From assembly GCA_000499405.2 (NCBI GenBank), contig HG738139.1, positions 318,564 to 382,563 on the forward strand: a stretch of DNA of 64,000 nt. Reading direction: 5' to 3'. Every line of letters begins with the position of its first letter. The first letter of the stretch is position 1. The DNA comes from Onchocerca volvulus (taxonomy: Eukaryota; Nematoda; Chromadorea; Rhabditida; Onchocercidae). Below are positions 24,201 to 34,110 of this stretch, in pieces. Made by a program: the position numbers and the translations under genes. The notes beneath the pieces were generated by a model. That model saw only the letters and a program-made list of their open reading frames with translations. It was not told the origin of the DNA and searched no databases.

Positions 24201-27200
24201 ATCATAAGATTGATTCGGGTTTTTTTTTTTTGAGTCTTAAAATTCAATTTTAAATTCTTTCAGAAATTTTTGAATATATATCGCCTCATTACTTCTAAGA
24301 AAATAAATCATAAGATTGATTCGGGTTTTTTTTTTTGAGTCTTAAAATTTTTTTAATTTTATTTTATTTTTTTTTTTTTTTTGAATTTCAAGTTCTTAAT
24401 GCTGTGTAATAAATGTTCAGTCTTGAGCAGTCTAATTCTGACTGTTATATTGAATTTTTATTTGATTTTCATGAATTTCAGGTCCAAATGTAAATCCAAA
24501 TAATTTAAGCGGCGGTATGACAGATGTTGTAAGTGGACTTGTCGGACATTTAGCTCATCGTTACCTTAATGTTGATCCGACTACAGGACGCATTATCGGT
24601 GCCATTGCTGGCAATCTTATTTTCAATCTTGGTAAATTGTTCAATCAGAATTTGTCCTAATAACTAAAGCTTTGAATTCTTCTAATTACTTATTAATAAA
24701 AACTCAAATTTTTTCCAGGTGGCAAAGATAACAAACTTGGAGCTGTGGGAAAAATCGTTTTAGACAATATTATCAGTGGTAAATTCAAGCGGAAGGTATT
24801 TATTAATTTATTTTGCTAAAACTATGAAATATTTAAAGCATTCCAATTTCTTATGTGATAAATCTGCGTCAAATGGAAAATAAAACTAATTTTTGTATTG
24901 TTCTATTTATCAGTTCATATTAACAGAGCAGTGGTTATTGTTAAGAAATAATTGTTATTTCTGTCATAGTTCATAGTTCAAAATTGAATGGAAATTTTTT
25001 TTTTTTGCTTTTTCTTGTATAAAAGGTTTGCATCTACAGGTTGATCCATACATACCACCAGAACCGACACGACGTTTATATCCACCAGTACCTGACAGAA
25101 GAATAGATGAGGCTCTTGATTTCTACGCAGAAAGAGATCGTTGCCTTGCTGTAGGTTACTTTTTTTGTCTATTGCAAATTAAATTTTTTTTAGTTGAAAA
25201 TTTTGAAACTTAAAACAAAATAAGAAGAAATTAATGTAAGGTAAATGTAATGCAGAAAAAATTAATGTTTCTATAAATCAAGAAAATTTTTCAGAAACGA
25301 CAACTTTTTGAGGATCCTCAATTTCCTGCTGACGACAAAAGTTTATTTTTCAGCCGTCGCCCTCCCAAAGAAATCGAATGGAGAAGACCGGGAGTTTGTT
25401 CTAAAAATTTTTTTCTTCATCATCTCTTACTCTTACTTTTTTCTTTATATTTTCTTAGAAAATCGTTTTATTAATTTTTCAGGAAATATGTGACAATCCA
25501 CAGTTACTCTACGAAGGACAATCACGTTTCGACGTAGTACAAGGTGAATTAGGCGACTGCTGGCTTTTAGCTGCTGCTGCGAATCTTACATTGAAAGATG
25601 AATTATTTTATCGAGTTGTACCACCGGATCAAAGTTTTACGGAAAATTATGCCGGTTTGTTCATTTAATCAAAATTTATTTTAAATTTTAATTCCTAAAT
25701 TTTTACTTCTCCCTCTTAATTTAATTTCTTGTTTTCTTTAATTGAAGTTTCTTATTTTCTTCATTTCATTAAAATTTTTGAAAATTGAAGGCATATTTCA
25801 TTTTCAATTCTGGCATTATGGTGTATGGGTTGACGTTGTTATCGATGATCGCTTGCCAACAACTACCAATGGTGAATTATTGTATATGCATTCCAGAGAT
25901 AACAATGAATTTTGGAGTGCTCTCTTGGAGAAAGCATATGCAAAGTAAAAATTTTCTGTAATTTCTTTCTAAAAATATTTGAATTAAACTGATTGTTAAC
26001 ATATGTCCAATATTATTTTTCAGTAACGAATAATATTTGATTTAAATGATTTTTTTAAATTAGGTCATATCACTGAAATCTATTTCGGAAGTTTGGTGTT
26101 TCGTACGCTATTTTAAGTAGGCATTTTTAAATAAGGAAAGTGTCAAATGAAAGCAGTATAGTCTTAATCTTCATAAATTAATATTAGAATCTAAACTTTT
26201 TTTTCTCCTAATTCAACATTTTAACATTTTTTCTAATTTAAGACTTCACGGTTCATATGAAGCACTAAAGGGCGGTACAACAAGTGAAGCTTTAGAAGAT
26301 TTCACTGGTGGTTTGACGGAATTTTTCGATCTTCAACAACCTCCGAATCATTTAATGGAAATGATGATGAGAGGTTTTGAAATGGGTTCATTATTTGGAT
26401 GCAGTATAGAAGTAAGCTTTTTTCTGTAGATCATTTTTTGGAAATATTTCGAAGTTTTTTAAGGACTTAACTCCTTGATATTACTGCTGGATGTTGATGA
26501 AATTTTCATAAGATTTATAGCAATTCTAAAACATTTTTTCTGATTCAGAAAAGTTCCATCAATTTTGTGTAATTTCAGGCAGATCCACATGAGTGGGAAG
26601 CACGATTGCACAATGGTTTAGTCAAAGGTCATGCATACAGTATAACGGGAATGAAAATGGTAAAACATTTCGCACTAAAAAATCAACATTTACATTTTCA
26701 TTTTTTACATAATATTTCATATTTGATTATAAATGCTTTATTTTAAGGTGAATGGACCACGTGGTCGCATACCATTATTACGCATACGTAATCCGTGGGG
26801 TAATGAACAAGAATGGAATGGTGCGTGGTCGGACAATTCAAGGGAATGGCAATATATTTCGCAACAACAGCGTAATGAGATGGGTTTAGTTTTTGCGCAT
26901 GACGGAGAATTTTGGTTTGCTTTACTGCTGTTTTATAGTTTACAGTTACAATCAATTTCAAGAAGTTATTCTAAATTTCTGATCTTTTTTTCTATATGTT
27001 CCAATACAATCAACAAATCAGTCCAATAACATCAATAACATATGATTTAGAACGAAAAGAGATGCCATTTATTCTAGTTTGGCTAAATTTCATGGGTATG
27101 TAAATACTATGATTGTTCTAATGTATTCATTCAGTGTTATCAGGGATTATTCCATTACCGTGATCTGTTATAGATGATTCAATAAAACTTCCTGAAATAG

Positions 27201-29183
27201 TGACAAATTTTTTTCATTTCAGTCGTTTACTTTGTTTCATTTATTAATTAAACTTGGAAGCTTTGTAAAAATTAGTTATCTCATTTTTTCATTCAAAATC
27301 TAATTTAATGTTGCAATTTTCCAGGTTTTATTTTTATTTTCTTAGTATCGGAAAGTTATAATCCTTTACAAAAATTAGTTGTTGCTTATAAAATTATTTA
27401 TATTTTAGGATTATTTTATTCAATTAAACATTTAAGTGATAATGAATTCGATTTCTAGGATGTCATTCGATGATTTCTTACGTTATTTCGAAAAAATGGA
27501 AATTTGTAACTTGGGTCCAGAAGTTATGAATGAAGTATGTTTTTCTTTTTGTTGTAAATATAATTCAAAGATATTACAGTACTTTGTTTTTGATGCTTAT
27601 TTTCAAAAAATAAGTTTGTATTTATTTACAGGTTTATCAAATGACAGGTGTTCAGTCGTCACAGAATGCTTGGGCAACGTATACTCATAATGGCGCCTGG
27701 ATTGCAAATGAAACAGCTGGGGGATGCCGAAACTATATCCGTATGCGTATTAATCTTCTGTTTTTTCTTTTTTTTTTTCTTTTGACATTTCCTGAGTTGA
27801 ATCTGTTATTGTAGAATTAATATCTATCAGAAATTTACGATAATTATCAATTGTTCTGTTAAAGTACTTAACAAATTTAATTGACATATCTAAAATAACG
27901 CTTAGTAAAAAGCAACAGATTAGCGCTTGTTTGTATATGTGTGTTTTTAAACATATTTAATACTTTTTCCCTTAATTTTTGCTTTGTGCGGATAAAAAGT
28001 AGAAGTCATATTCTTTAGAGACATTTGCGATGAATCCTCAGTATCGTATCCAAGTGACAGATTCGGATCCATATGATGATGATAATTTATGTACAGTAAT
28101 AATTGCCGTGTTGCAAAAGTATCGTCGTGAAATGAAACATTTGGGTGTGGAGAATGTACCTATAGGATTTGCCGTTTATGATGTAAGATCTTTTTTTTTT
28201 CCCTTCCGTATTACTGAAATAATACATTTGAATTAATATTAAAGTCTTAACTATCAGTAGAGAATTTTTACTTGTATGAAGGAAGATGGTCAGCAGAAGT
28301 AGTTGATAGCTAAAATTTTAAATTTTCATGAAAATTGATGCGAAATGAAAACACTTACTAGCACTTGTAATATAAATTAAGAAAATTTATTTGTTTTATG
28401 TAAATCAAAAGTTCTGAAAATTTCCATATCTTTTTAGTGATTATAGTCTAGATTCCGATAGAAATAAAATGGGAAGATGTAACATTTGCTAGTTAAATAT
28501 TTCTGTGCTGGTTAAGTATTTTTATATTGTAGCAATAATTTGTTAACTACTTTGATTTAGATTTCAAGAACTAAATGTACAGTTTTGAATTTGAAAAATT
28601 TAGTTAAAAATGAATGTTTGCTCAATTTTTGTAATTTCTGTTATTAGAAGTAAACAATGATAGATATAGGAAAAAATAATTTTTTGGTGTGATATTCGAA
28701 ATTAAATTTTTTTATTTGCTATATGTTTGATTGATTATTTACAAAAAATAATTTTAATTACATTAATCGAAATTGTGTCTGTCTCTTTTTCAGACTGGAA
28801 ATGTTAGTGGACGTTTAACAAAACGATATTTCCAGCAACATAAATCATGCGCTAGGAGTGCTGCGTTTATTAACTTACGAGAAGTGATTATTTATTTTTG
28901 AATTAATTGGATTCAATTATTTAAATAATGATGCTATTTCAGGAAATTATCGTCGAAAACCATTTAGCTTTTATCATTTTTGTCTGTTCATCTTGTCTTT
29001 TTTCGACTTGAATTTTTCACTGCTTTAGCTTCAGAATGCATAATTTCGTCGTTCTTGCAGATAACAGGTCGTTTTCGAATCCCACCAGGAAATTATGTAA
29101 TCGTACCTTCAACTTTTGAACCAAATGAAGAAGCGGAATTTATGCTTAGAGTTTTTACAAATGGTTTTATTGAATCAGAGTAA
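15244..29183 (+). CDS. clp-1: Calpain, CLP-1 type (Ca2+-dependent cysteine protease with Gly-rich N-terminus)
   Basis: Intracellular cysteine protease. Exons: 15244-15276, 15525-15654, 16345-16572, 17181-17303, 23742-23813, 23921-24064, 24482-24631, 24719-24795, 25040-25150, 25295-25393, 25483-25654, 25791-25944, 26243-26411, 26579-26659, 26748-26914, 27459-27534, 27632-27740, 28019-28182, 28794-28883, 29061-29183; about 823 aa. The first ~300 residues are Gly-rich with glycine-zipper-like pieces ([38 protein letters not shown]). The protease core follows: [15 protein letters not shown], then GDCWLLAA (catalytic C415), KGHAYSITG (H572) and [14 protein letters not shown] (N596), then a C2-like domain ([20 protein letters not shown]). 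No EF-hand domain is present, as in nematode CLP-1. A likely trans-splice acceptor lies at 15191-15192. The stop is uncertain: TAA at 29181 overlaps a good donor (GA|GTAAGT at 29180), and splicing to 30138-30162 would add a short tail. Confidence 0.93.
16658..17041 (-). other. Unexplained antisense open frame inside a calpain intron
   Basis: A 127-codon minus-strand frame lies wholly inside the intron 16573-17180. It has no ATG at its 5' end; the first ATG is about 14 codons in. The N-terminal part is Cys/Leu-rich ([16 protein letters not shown]) and could resemble a signal peptide, followed by a less biased stretch ([17 protein letters not shown]). An acceptor-like CTTTTTACCAG stands just upstream and a donor-like AAAG|GTAAGG lies within it. 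I do not recognise the family. It could be a nested gene, a mobile-element fragment or chance. Confidence 0.2.
18653..18679. repeat. (TA)n microsatellite
   Basis: About 13 uninterrupted TA units. Confidence 0.9.
18958..18979 (+). repeat. GC-rich hairpin with GC-box-like arm
   Basis: GGCGGAGT and ACTCCGCC pair perfectly around a 6-base loop (TTATTG). The left arm sits in GGGGGCGGAG, resembling an Sp1/KLF GC box. It is conspicuous in this AT-rich intron. Confidence 0.6.
19690..21110 (+). mobile_element. Decayed Helitron helicase (Pif1-like) remnant
   Basis: Broken coding pieces in one orientation match the order of a Helitron Rep/helicase. A Walker A region reads [13 protein letters not shown] instead of the usual GGTGKT form. 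It is followed by remnants near [13 protein letters not shown] and [20 protein letters not shown], then [38 protein letters not shown], and the C-terminal [18 protein letters not shown] and [20 protein letters not shown]. Stops and frame changes interrupt it (for example in-frame TAA and TAG before and after the Walker A region), so it cannot make a helicase. The N-terminal replication-initiator domain was not found. The insertion lies in a calpain intron, same strand as the host gene. Confidence 0.85.
21111..21960. mobile_element. Probable non-coding 3' part of the Helitron insertion
   Basis: This stretch follows the helicase remnant, is more GC-rich than the surrounding intron and has no coding similarity that I recognise. 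Near its end it carries ACATTTTTATTTATATAGA (21842-21860), close to a string near 43320, and then an inverted repeat (21896-21950). The element's exact end is not defined; Helitrons usually end in a short hairpin and CTRR. Confidence 0.4.
21896..21950. repeat. Imperfect inverted repeat, about 19-base arms
   Basis: ACAAACTAGCTGGATCGGC on the left pairs, with a few mismatches, with CCGCATCCATCTAGTTGTA on the right around a GC-rich centre (TACGCGGAGCGTG). It stands just after the probable Helitron tail. Confidence 0.6.
22300..23300. other. Strongly T/G-skewed block
   Basis: About 1 kb is dominated by T with G well above C and little A on the plus strand; in one 60-base sample (23041-23100) I count 31 T, 16 G, 11 A and 2 C. 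The flanking introns are roughly balanced between A and T. It includes a T28 run (22857-22884). A Phe/Val-rich open frame (22851-23168) follows from composition. A nuclear copy of mitochondrial DNA is one possible origin, but no mitochondrial gene was recognised. Confidence 0.6.
23501..23597 (+). CDS. clp-1: Probable alternative first exon of the calpain gene
   Basis: ATG at 23501 opens 32 codons plus one base and ends at a donor AAAG|GTAATT. The leftover base is phase 1, exactly what the exon at 23742 needs, so the product would read [19 protein letters not shown] onward and join [10 protein letters not shown]. It cannot be an internal exon after 17303, because that phase runs into a stop (TAG). 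The short form would lack the first four exons, including the GYG-rich segment, and would start with a Cys-containing leader (ACC) that could be lipid-modified; the last point is speculation. Confidence 0.55.
24145..24349 (+). repeat. Tandem duplication, two ~100-base copies, in a calpain intron
   Basis: Copy 1 starts at 24145 and copy 2 at 24245. They are almost identical, apart from a 6-base insertion (about 24301) in copy 2 and small T-run changes. Each copy contains ATTCTTTCAG, a perfect nematode-like 3' splice-site string, upstream of the true acceptor at 24481. The near identity points to a recent duplication. Confidence 0.9.
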
Positions 29184-30464
29184 GTATATGATTTTTTGAT
29201 GACCACTTTTAAATTTTCAAACGATTCAACAAATATTTTCATGGCACTATATGATTTCTCTTCGATTTGATGCGATTCTTAATCTTCTCAAAATTTTCCT
29301 GTGACGAATCAAAATCGATTTGAGATCACTCATTCGAATCTGATCTCTAATACACACATAATAACATATTGTTCATACCTAACTAAATAAAACTTTACTC
29401 AAAGGGCTTAAAAAATTCGGAAAAGTTTTAAATCTAAAATTTTTTAGGCAACTGTGAATTTCGATCGAGACGAGCGATTAAGATGTTCTTCAGACATTAG
29501 CTTGCTGAAAATTATTGTTTTGAATTGTTTGATGAAGAATGCATTTATTGATCTGTCGATTCTGTGTTCTCTCGGCAGATGTATTGATCTATAATCTTTT
29601 TTTCTAATGGATTCATATTAATTTATTGTTTGTCTTTTAACATTGATAATTGTAACATAATAATGATAAATTTTGTGAATAAAATCTTTTGCAATCTGTA
29701 CCCGCAATTTCAGCGAAACAATAATTGATATTTGTTCCGGAAAACTGAAAAATATTCTTCTGTTTCTCTTTTTTTGCTTCCCAATAATTTTAATTAAAAA
29801 AAGGATGTAATCGCGTCACAAAATTTTTGTTTCAGTTTGGTCAATCTTTACGAAATGTACACTAATATTCATTTGCTTTTAATATATCTGGTACTGTTCG
29901 AAAGCTTTTTATTCTAGAATCTCTCCTGTTGTGATATTTCTAGCCGTAGGCTACTTTTAAGCACAGGTTTGGTCATCAAGAATGCATTCAGATTTTTTAC
30001 AGAATATTAGTAATCAGGATTCCGCATCTTACCATACTAATTAGTACAATATGTTGTTATTAACTATTAGATCATCTTACTGTATTAATTAGTACGATAT
30101 GTTGTTATTAACTATTAGATTCTGTCACTATTTTCAGCTCATCGTACAAATTACGGAGGTAGGTGTTCGATTTCTGAGTGTCATTGGAAGTTTCGAGATT
30201 GAAATAAGTGGGAAGTTACGAGAAAGTAAGTTGTGTGAAATAAGAGATCATGTTGTATAAGGTTAAATTGTTCCAGTAATCGTTCGCTTAAGTAATTAGT
30301 CATTCATCTACTTTATAATTCTTATACTTTGCCTTATAATGAGTCGAATCGATACGATTCTTTATAGGCTGTAACTGATTGCTTAAATAATCAGTTAGTT
30401 GAGTAACTGCGAAAACGTTATATTATTATACTTTATGTATTAAGCAAAATCGGGAATTATTTTA
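29184..30464. other. Spacer between calpain and IMMP2L genes
   Basis: AT-rich DNA with no independent gene. It may contain the alternative last calpain exon (30138-30162) and holds a 48-base tandem duplication (30025-30120). Confidence 0.5.
30025..30120. repeat. Tandem duplication, two 48-base copies
   Basis: Both copies begin CATCTTAC and end ATTAACTATTAGAT, with a few substitutions between them. Confidence 0.9.
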
Positions 30465-30481
30465 GGTTCTACTTGAAATAA
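30458..30481 (+). other. Probable spliced-leader acceptor of IMMP2L
   Basis: ATTATTTTAG ends at 30465, 16 bases before the ATG at 30482. It is a typical nematode acceptor, and no upstream coding exon was found. Confidence 0.45.
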
Positions 30482-32309
30482 ATGAAGTTAACTGCATTGC
30501 ATAATTATATTCGTCGTGCGACGCGACATGGAAAAAGTGAAATAAACAAAACTGAGCCATCCTCACTTCTCATCCATGTAATTAAAGAGTTTTTATTTCG
30601 ATTAGGGAAGTCAATTGGAATTTTGTCCGTACCCATCGTATTTATTGATGTCGTTGGCTATCCAGCTTGTGTTACCGGATCATCAATGGAGGTTATCTTT
30701 GCTTTCAGTTCTTTTTTTCTTTTGAGACTTCAATATATTACCGGGTTTAATTCTGTTTGATGTGAGTAGCCTAGTAATTAATCGAAAAGATAGCTAGAGG
30801 ACTCAGTATATTTGATTTGGAGAAATATCTGATGATTTGTGCAGATAAAATACGCTGACCGACTACCTTCCTATTTTAAATCAATTCGAAGAAAAAAGTA
30901 TGTTTTGCTGTGCGAAAAAAAACTTCTTTTATGAATTCCAGGAAAGAGGAAGCCAAGAAATAAGCTAATAAAATAAGAATTAGGAATGTACTTTTTTTCT
31001 CAATGCTTGACTCTTTCTTTTTTTTCAAGTTTAAATTTTTATAAAATTAGAAGATGGTAGAATTTTGCAAAAGGAAGGTTCATCTTTGTATTAAATATTT
31101 CTGCCTTACTTGAGTATCATTTTACTTTTTATTTGCTGTTTTTATGAAGTACATCAATTTTGATTATTTTGGATAAAATTATAATTTGGCCGATATTGTT
31201 CGATAATTTGTAAAATATGTTCACCATTGTCTTGTTTAGCCAACATTATATGGTAGTAACGAGAAATGGTGGAAACGGGATATTGTCTGGTTATCACGTT
31301 TTGGTTTGAATAGGCCAGAGATCGGACAAATTTACACATTTATGTATGTTTTTTATTCGTTTCGTTATTAAGAACATCAAAATTATATCACATTCATTCC
31401 GTTATATTTTGCTTTCTTTTTTATTCTACTTATCTTTAAGTTTTTGAGATCTCAGTTTCTTTTTTTTTCAATGATATTTTGATAGTTCAGACCTCCGAAT
31501 GATCCGGAGAGTCGTCACATCAAACGTATTACTGCTATGGATGGTGATATAATCAGGTATAATATTTGTTTGAATTCTCCATCAGCTCAGTTTAATTTTA
31601 TATTTTCTTGATAAATCGTATCTGTTTAGAATATACGATAAAGCTCCATATTTGCTTGGAATTGTTCGGAATTTAACATATTTATGTATTTAGTTGTTTT
31701 AAATTAGGCATCTTGCAGCAAAGAAAATAAATATATGTTTCATTATTTACTTAAAAATTCACTTAAACACCCTTTTTTAGTGAATTTGGATTTCATTCAA
31801 AGTTCTTTAATTATAGACCAAAACGAGGACCGAGTTTTGTGGAAGTACCAACCGGTTGCTATTGGATGGAATCAGACAATCCTAATAATTATTACGATAG
31901 TAGATTATATGGCCCGGCAAGTTTCGCAACCGTTTCTTGATCTTAAGCAATTTCTGACCGAAGTAACTGTTTATTCTAATTTTAGAAAATTCGCAGTCAT
32001 GCGAATCAGAAATTCAAATGAACTGGATAGTTTTCGTGTACTTCGTTCTAATTTCAGTTCAGTTTTTTTTCCTTTTAGAAAGGAATTAAATATTTTTGAT
32101 TTTTACTTAATGGTCTTTATTGACCACTAATGAATTTTGTAAGTAAACTTGAAGCATTTCAGGTTTCCGGAGGATTGTTAACAGCTCGAGCTACACATAT
32201 CATTTGGCCACCTCAACGATGGAGGACTATTAAAGCAGAAGTGTTCGAGCACAGTACTGTTCCGATTTCAAGACGATACTCATTATTCGGAATAAATTTT
32301 CCGTGGTGA
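30482..32309 (+). CDS. IMMP2L: Mitochondrial inner membrane protease subunit 2 (signal peptidase S26 family)
   Basis: Serine protease of the mitochondrial inner membrane that removes sorting signals from proteins facing the intermembrane space. Exons: 30482-30691, 31240-31343, 31491-31556, 31817-31916, 32163-32309, phase-consistent, about 208 aa. A hydrophobic segment (about residues 48-62) precedes the active-site box TGSSMEPT (catalytic S68). The general-base lysine is in HIKRITAMDGDII (K116). The C-terminal box RPKRGPSFVEVP...GCYWMESDNP...DSRLYGP, then SGGLLTARATHIIWPPQRW, matches IMP2 proteins closely. It is longer than human IMMP2L (~175 aa) because of a basic N-terminal extension (RRATRHGKSEINK). 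Intron 4 begins with GC instead of GT (CCG|GCAAGT at 31917). AATAAA at 32733 may end the transcript. Confidence 0.92.
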
Positions 32310-34110
32310 TTTGTAGATCTGTGAATGATAAATATAGGATGTAGCATTTGTAGTAATATTAGTAAAATGTCTAAGTAAGCATAAATTTGCTCAGAATAAT
32401 TTTAGATTTTAATTTTAAACTGAAATCAATGACTCAAGATTCTCAGTGAATTTTTATCTATTGCTGATGAGCAACACAACTGTATGCTCATGATACAATG
32501 AAAATATCGGTTTCGGAAAAAAAAAACGTTCGATCAATTAGAATATGAGTGATCAAACAATTCATAATGACCAATTCCATCTAAAATTGGGAAACTTTGG
32601 AACTTAGGTCCATCTAAAATTTTCAATATACTCCATACTTAAATAATGTCCGAAGATTATTACATTCTCACATTGCAAATAAGTTAGATTGCTTTGCGCA
32701 GAATCGACGTTTCAAAAAGTAATTTTATGTTTAATAAATGTCATACTAATTTGTATCAACTCCAAAATAATAGCTGAACATCAGCAATTCCATCGTCATT
32801 ACTTTGTTTCAGCGTGAATGATGAATTATTTGCATGTTTCTTTTTTTTTTTCTTAAATTTTTATCTTACATTAAACAAATTTACGAAATATAAATACAAA
32901 AACTATACAATATGTGCAAAAATTTCAGAATAGCAATAACCAGTACTTATTTACTGTACCTACTAAATAGGTCAATTAACTTTAAACAATACTACAGTCA
33001 TTTTCATATTCTCATTATCCGAAATATTAACTAAAATTTGCAAATCATAATCGCTTAAAATATAAGTAAAACTTTACTTTGTAATGCAAAAACTGTGCAA
33101 AGAGAAATAGTTATTTTCACTTGGATAGTGCTTGAATAAAAACTACAAATTTAACACATGAAATTTATGCATTTTCTAAATAACTGATATTAAATGAAAT
33201 AAGCCTGGGATGTATGTGAATACACGTTATCATAATAATACTGTATAGGCATAAAATCATATTTTGACAGAAACATGTATAAGACGTGTAAAAAAATATA
33301 AGCAGATTTAAAAGTTCATTTAGCTTATAAACGACAATATACAGTTGGAAATGATTAAACAGAATGTATTGGTGTTCCGTCCCGTGAAGGACATTGGGAA
33401 ATTTCAATTTTATATCCATAAATCATGGATTGGAACAAGTCAGTATTGCTATCTGTAAAAGACAGAAAGTCATAAATATAACATTTCATAATATTACTAT
33501 AAAATTACTGTAATATATGGTTATTTTTCGAACAGAACGGCCTGAGAGTGTACATTAGTTTTGCAATGAATCAAGTGGAATTGATTTTTCCTTCTGAAAA
33601 CATTTTGAATAGTACTAAGCAATATATGGGAGATTTTTTAATTTTTTAAAATTTCATGAAGTTCGATGATAATATTTCGTAAATCTTACTACAAAATTTT
33701 ACAGCACTACCATGTGAAATAATAATTGCAATTGGAAATGCTTCGAAATAAGCTCCATTGCATTCAAATCAATCGATGCTGTTTCAAATCATATGTAAAT
33801 TCGAGATTTCACTTATATTGCTACTTCCCAACGACGTAAACATTGTGGAATTTCAATAAAATACTTCCACTGCGGAATATCTTCAGTAAGATCTACAAAA
33901 TACTGTGATGGATTCTAAAAAAATTTCGAAATTAAAAAAAGTCTTCCACAATCATATAATAAGCCACGGAACTTTTCAATGGTAAAGTTTCATTTCCAAA
34001 AGAGAAGAAATGCTTGTAAATGACGGATGTTTAACATTCAGATTAATCCAAAGTTCTGCCTAAGAATTTTGAATTAATCTAGATATAAAAGGAAAAAATT
34101 TAAGTCTTGC
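32310..34110. other. Spacer between the converging IMMP2L and kinase genes
   Basis: The two flanking genes converge here. AT-rich sequence with no supportable exon on either strand; minus-strand open frames near 33165-33419 show no family resemblance. Contains the 3' UTRs of both neighbours. Confidence 0.5.
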
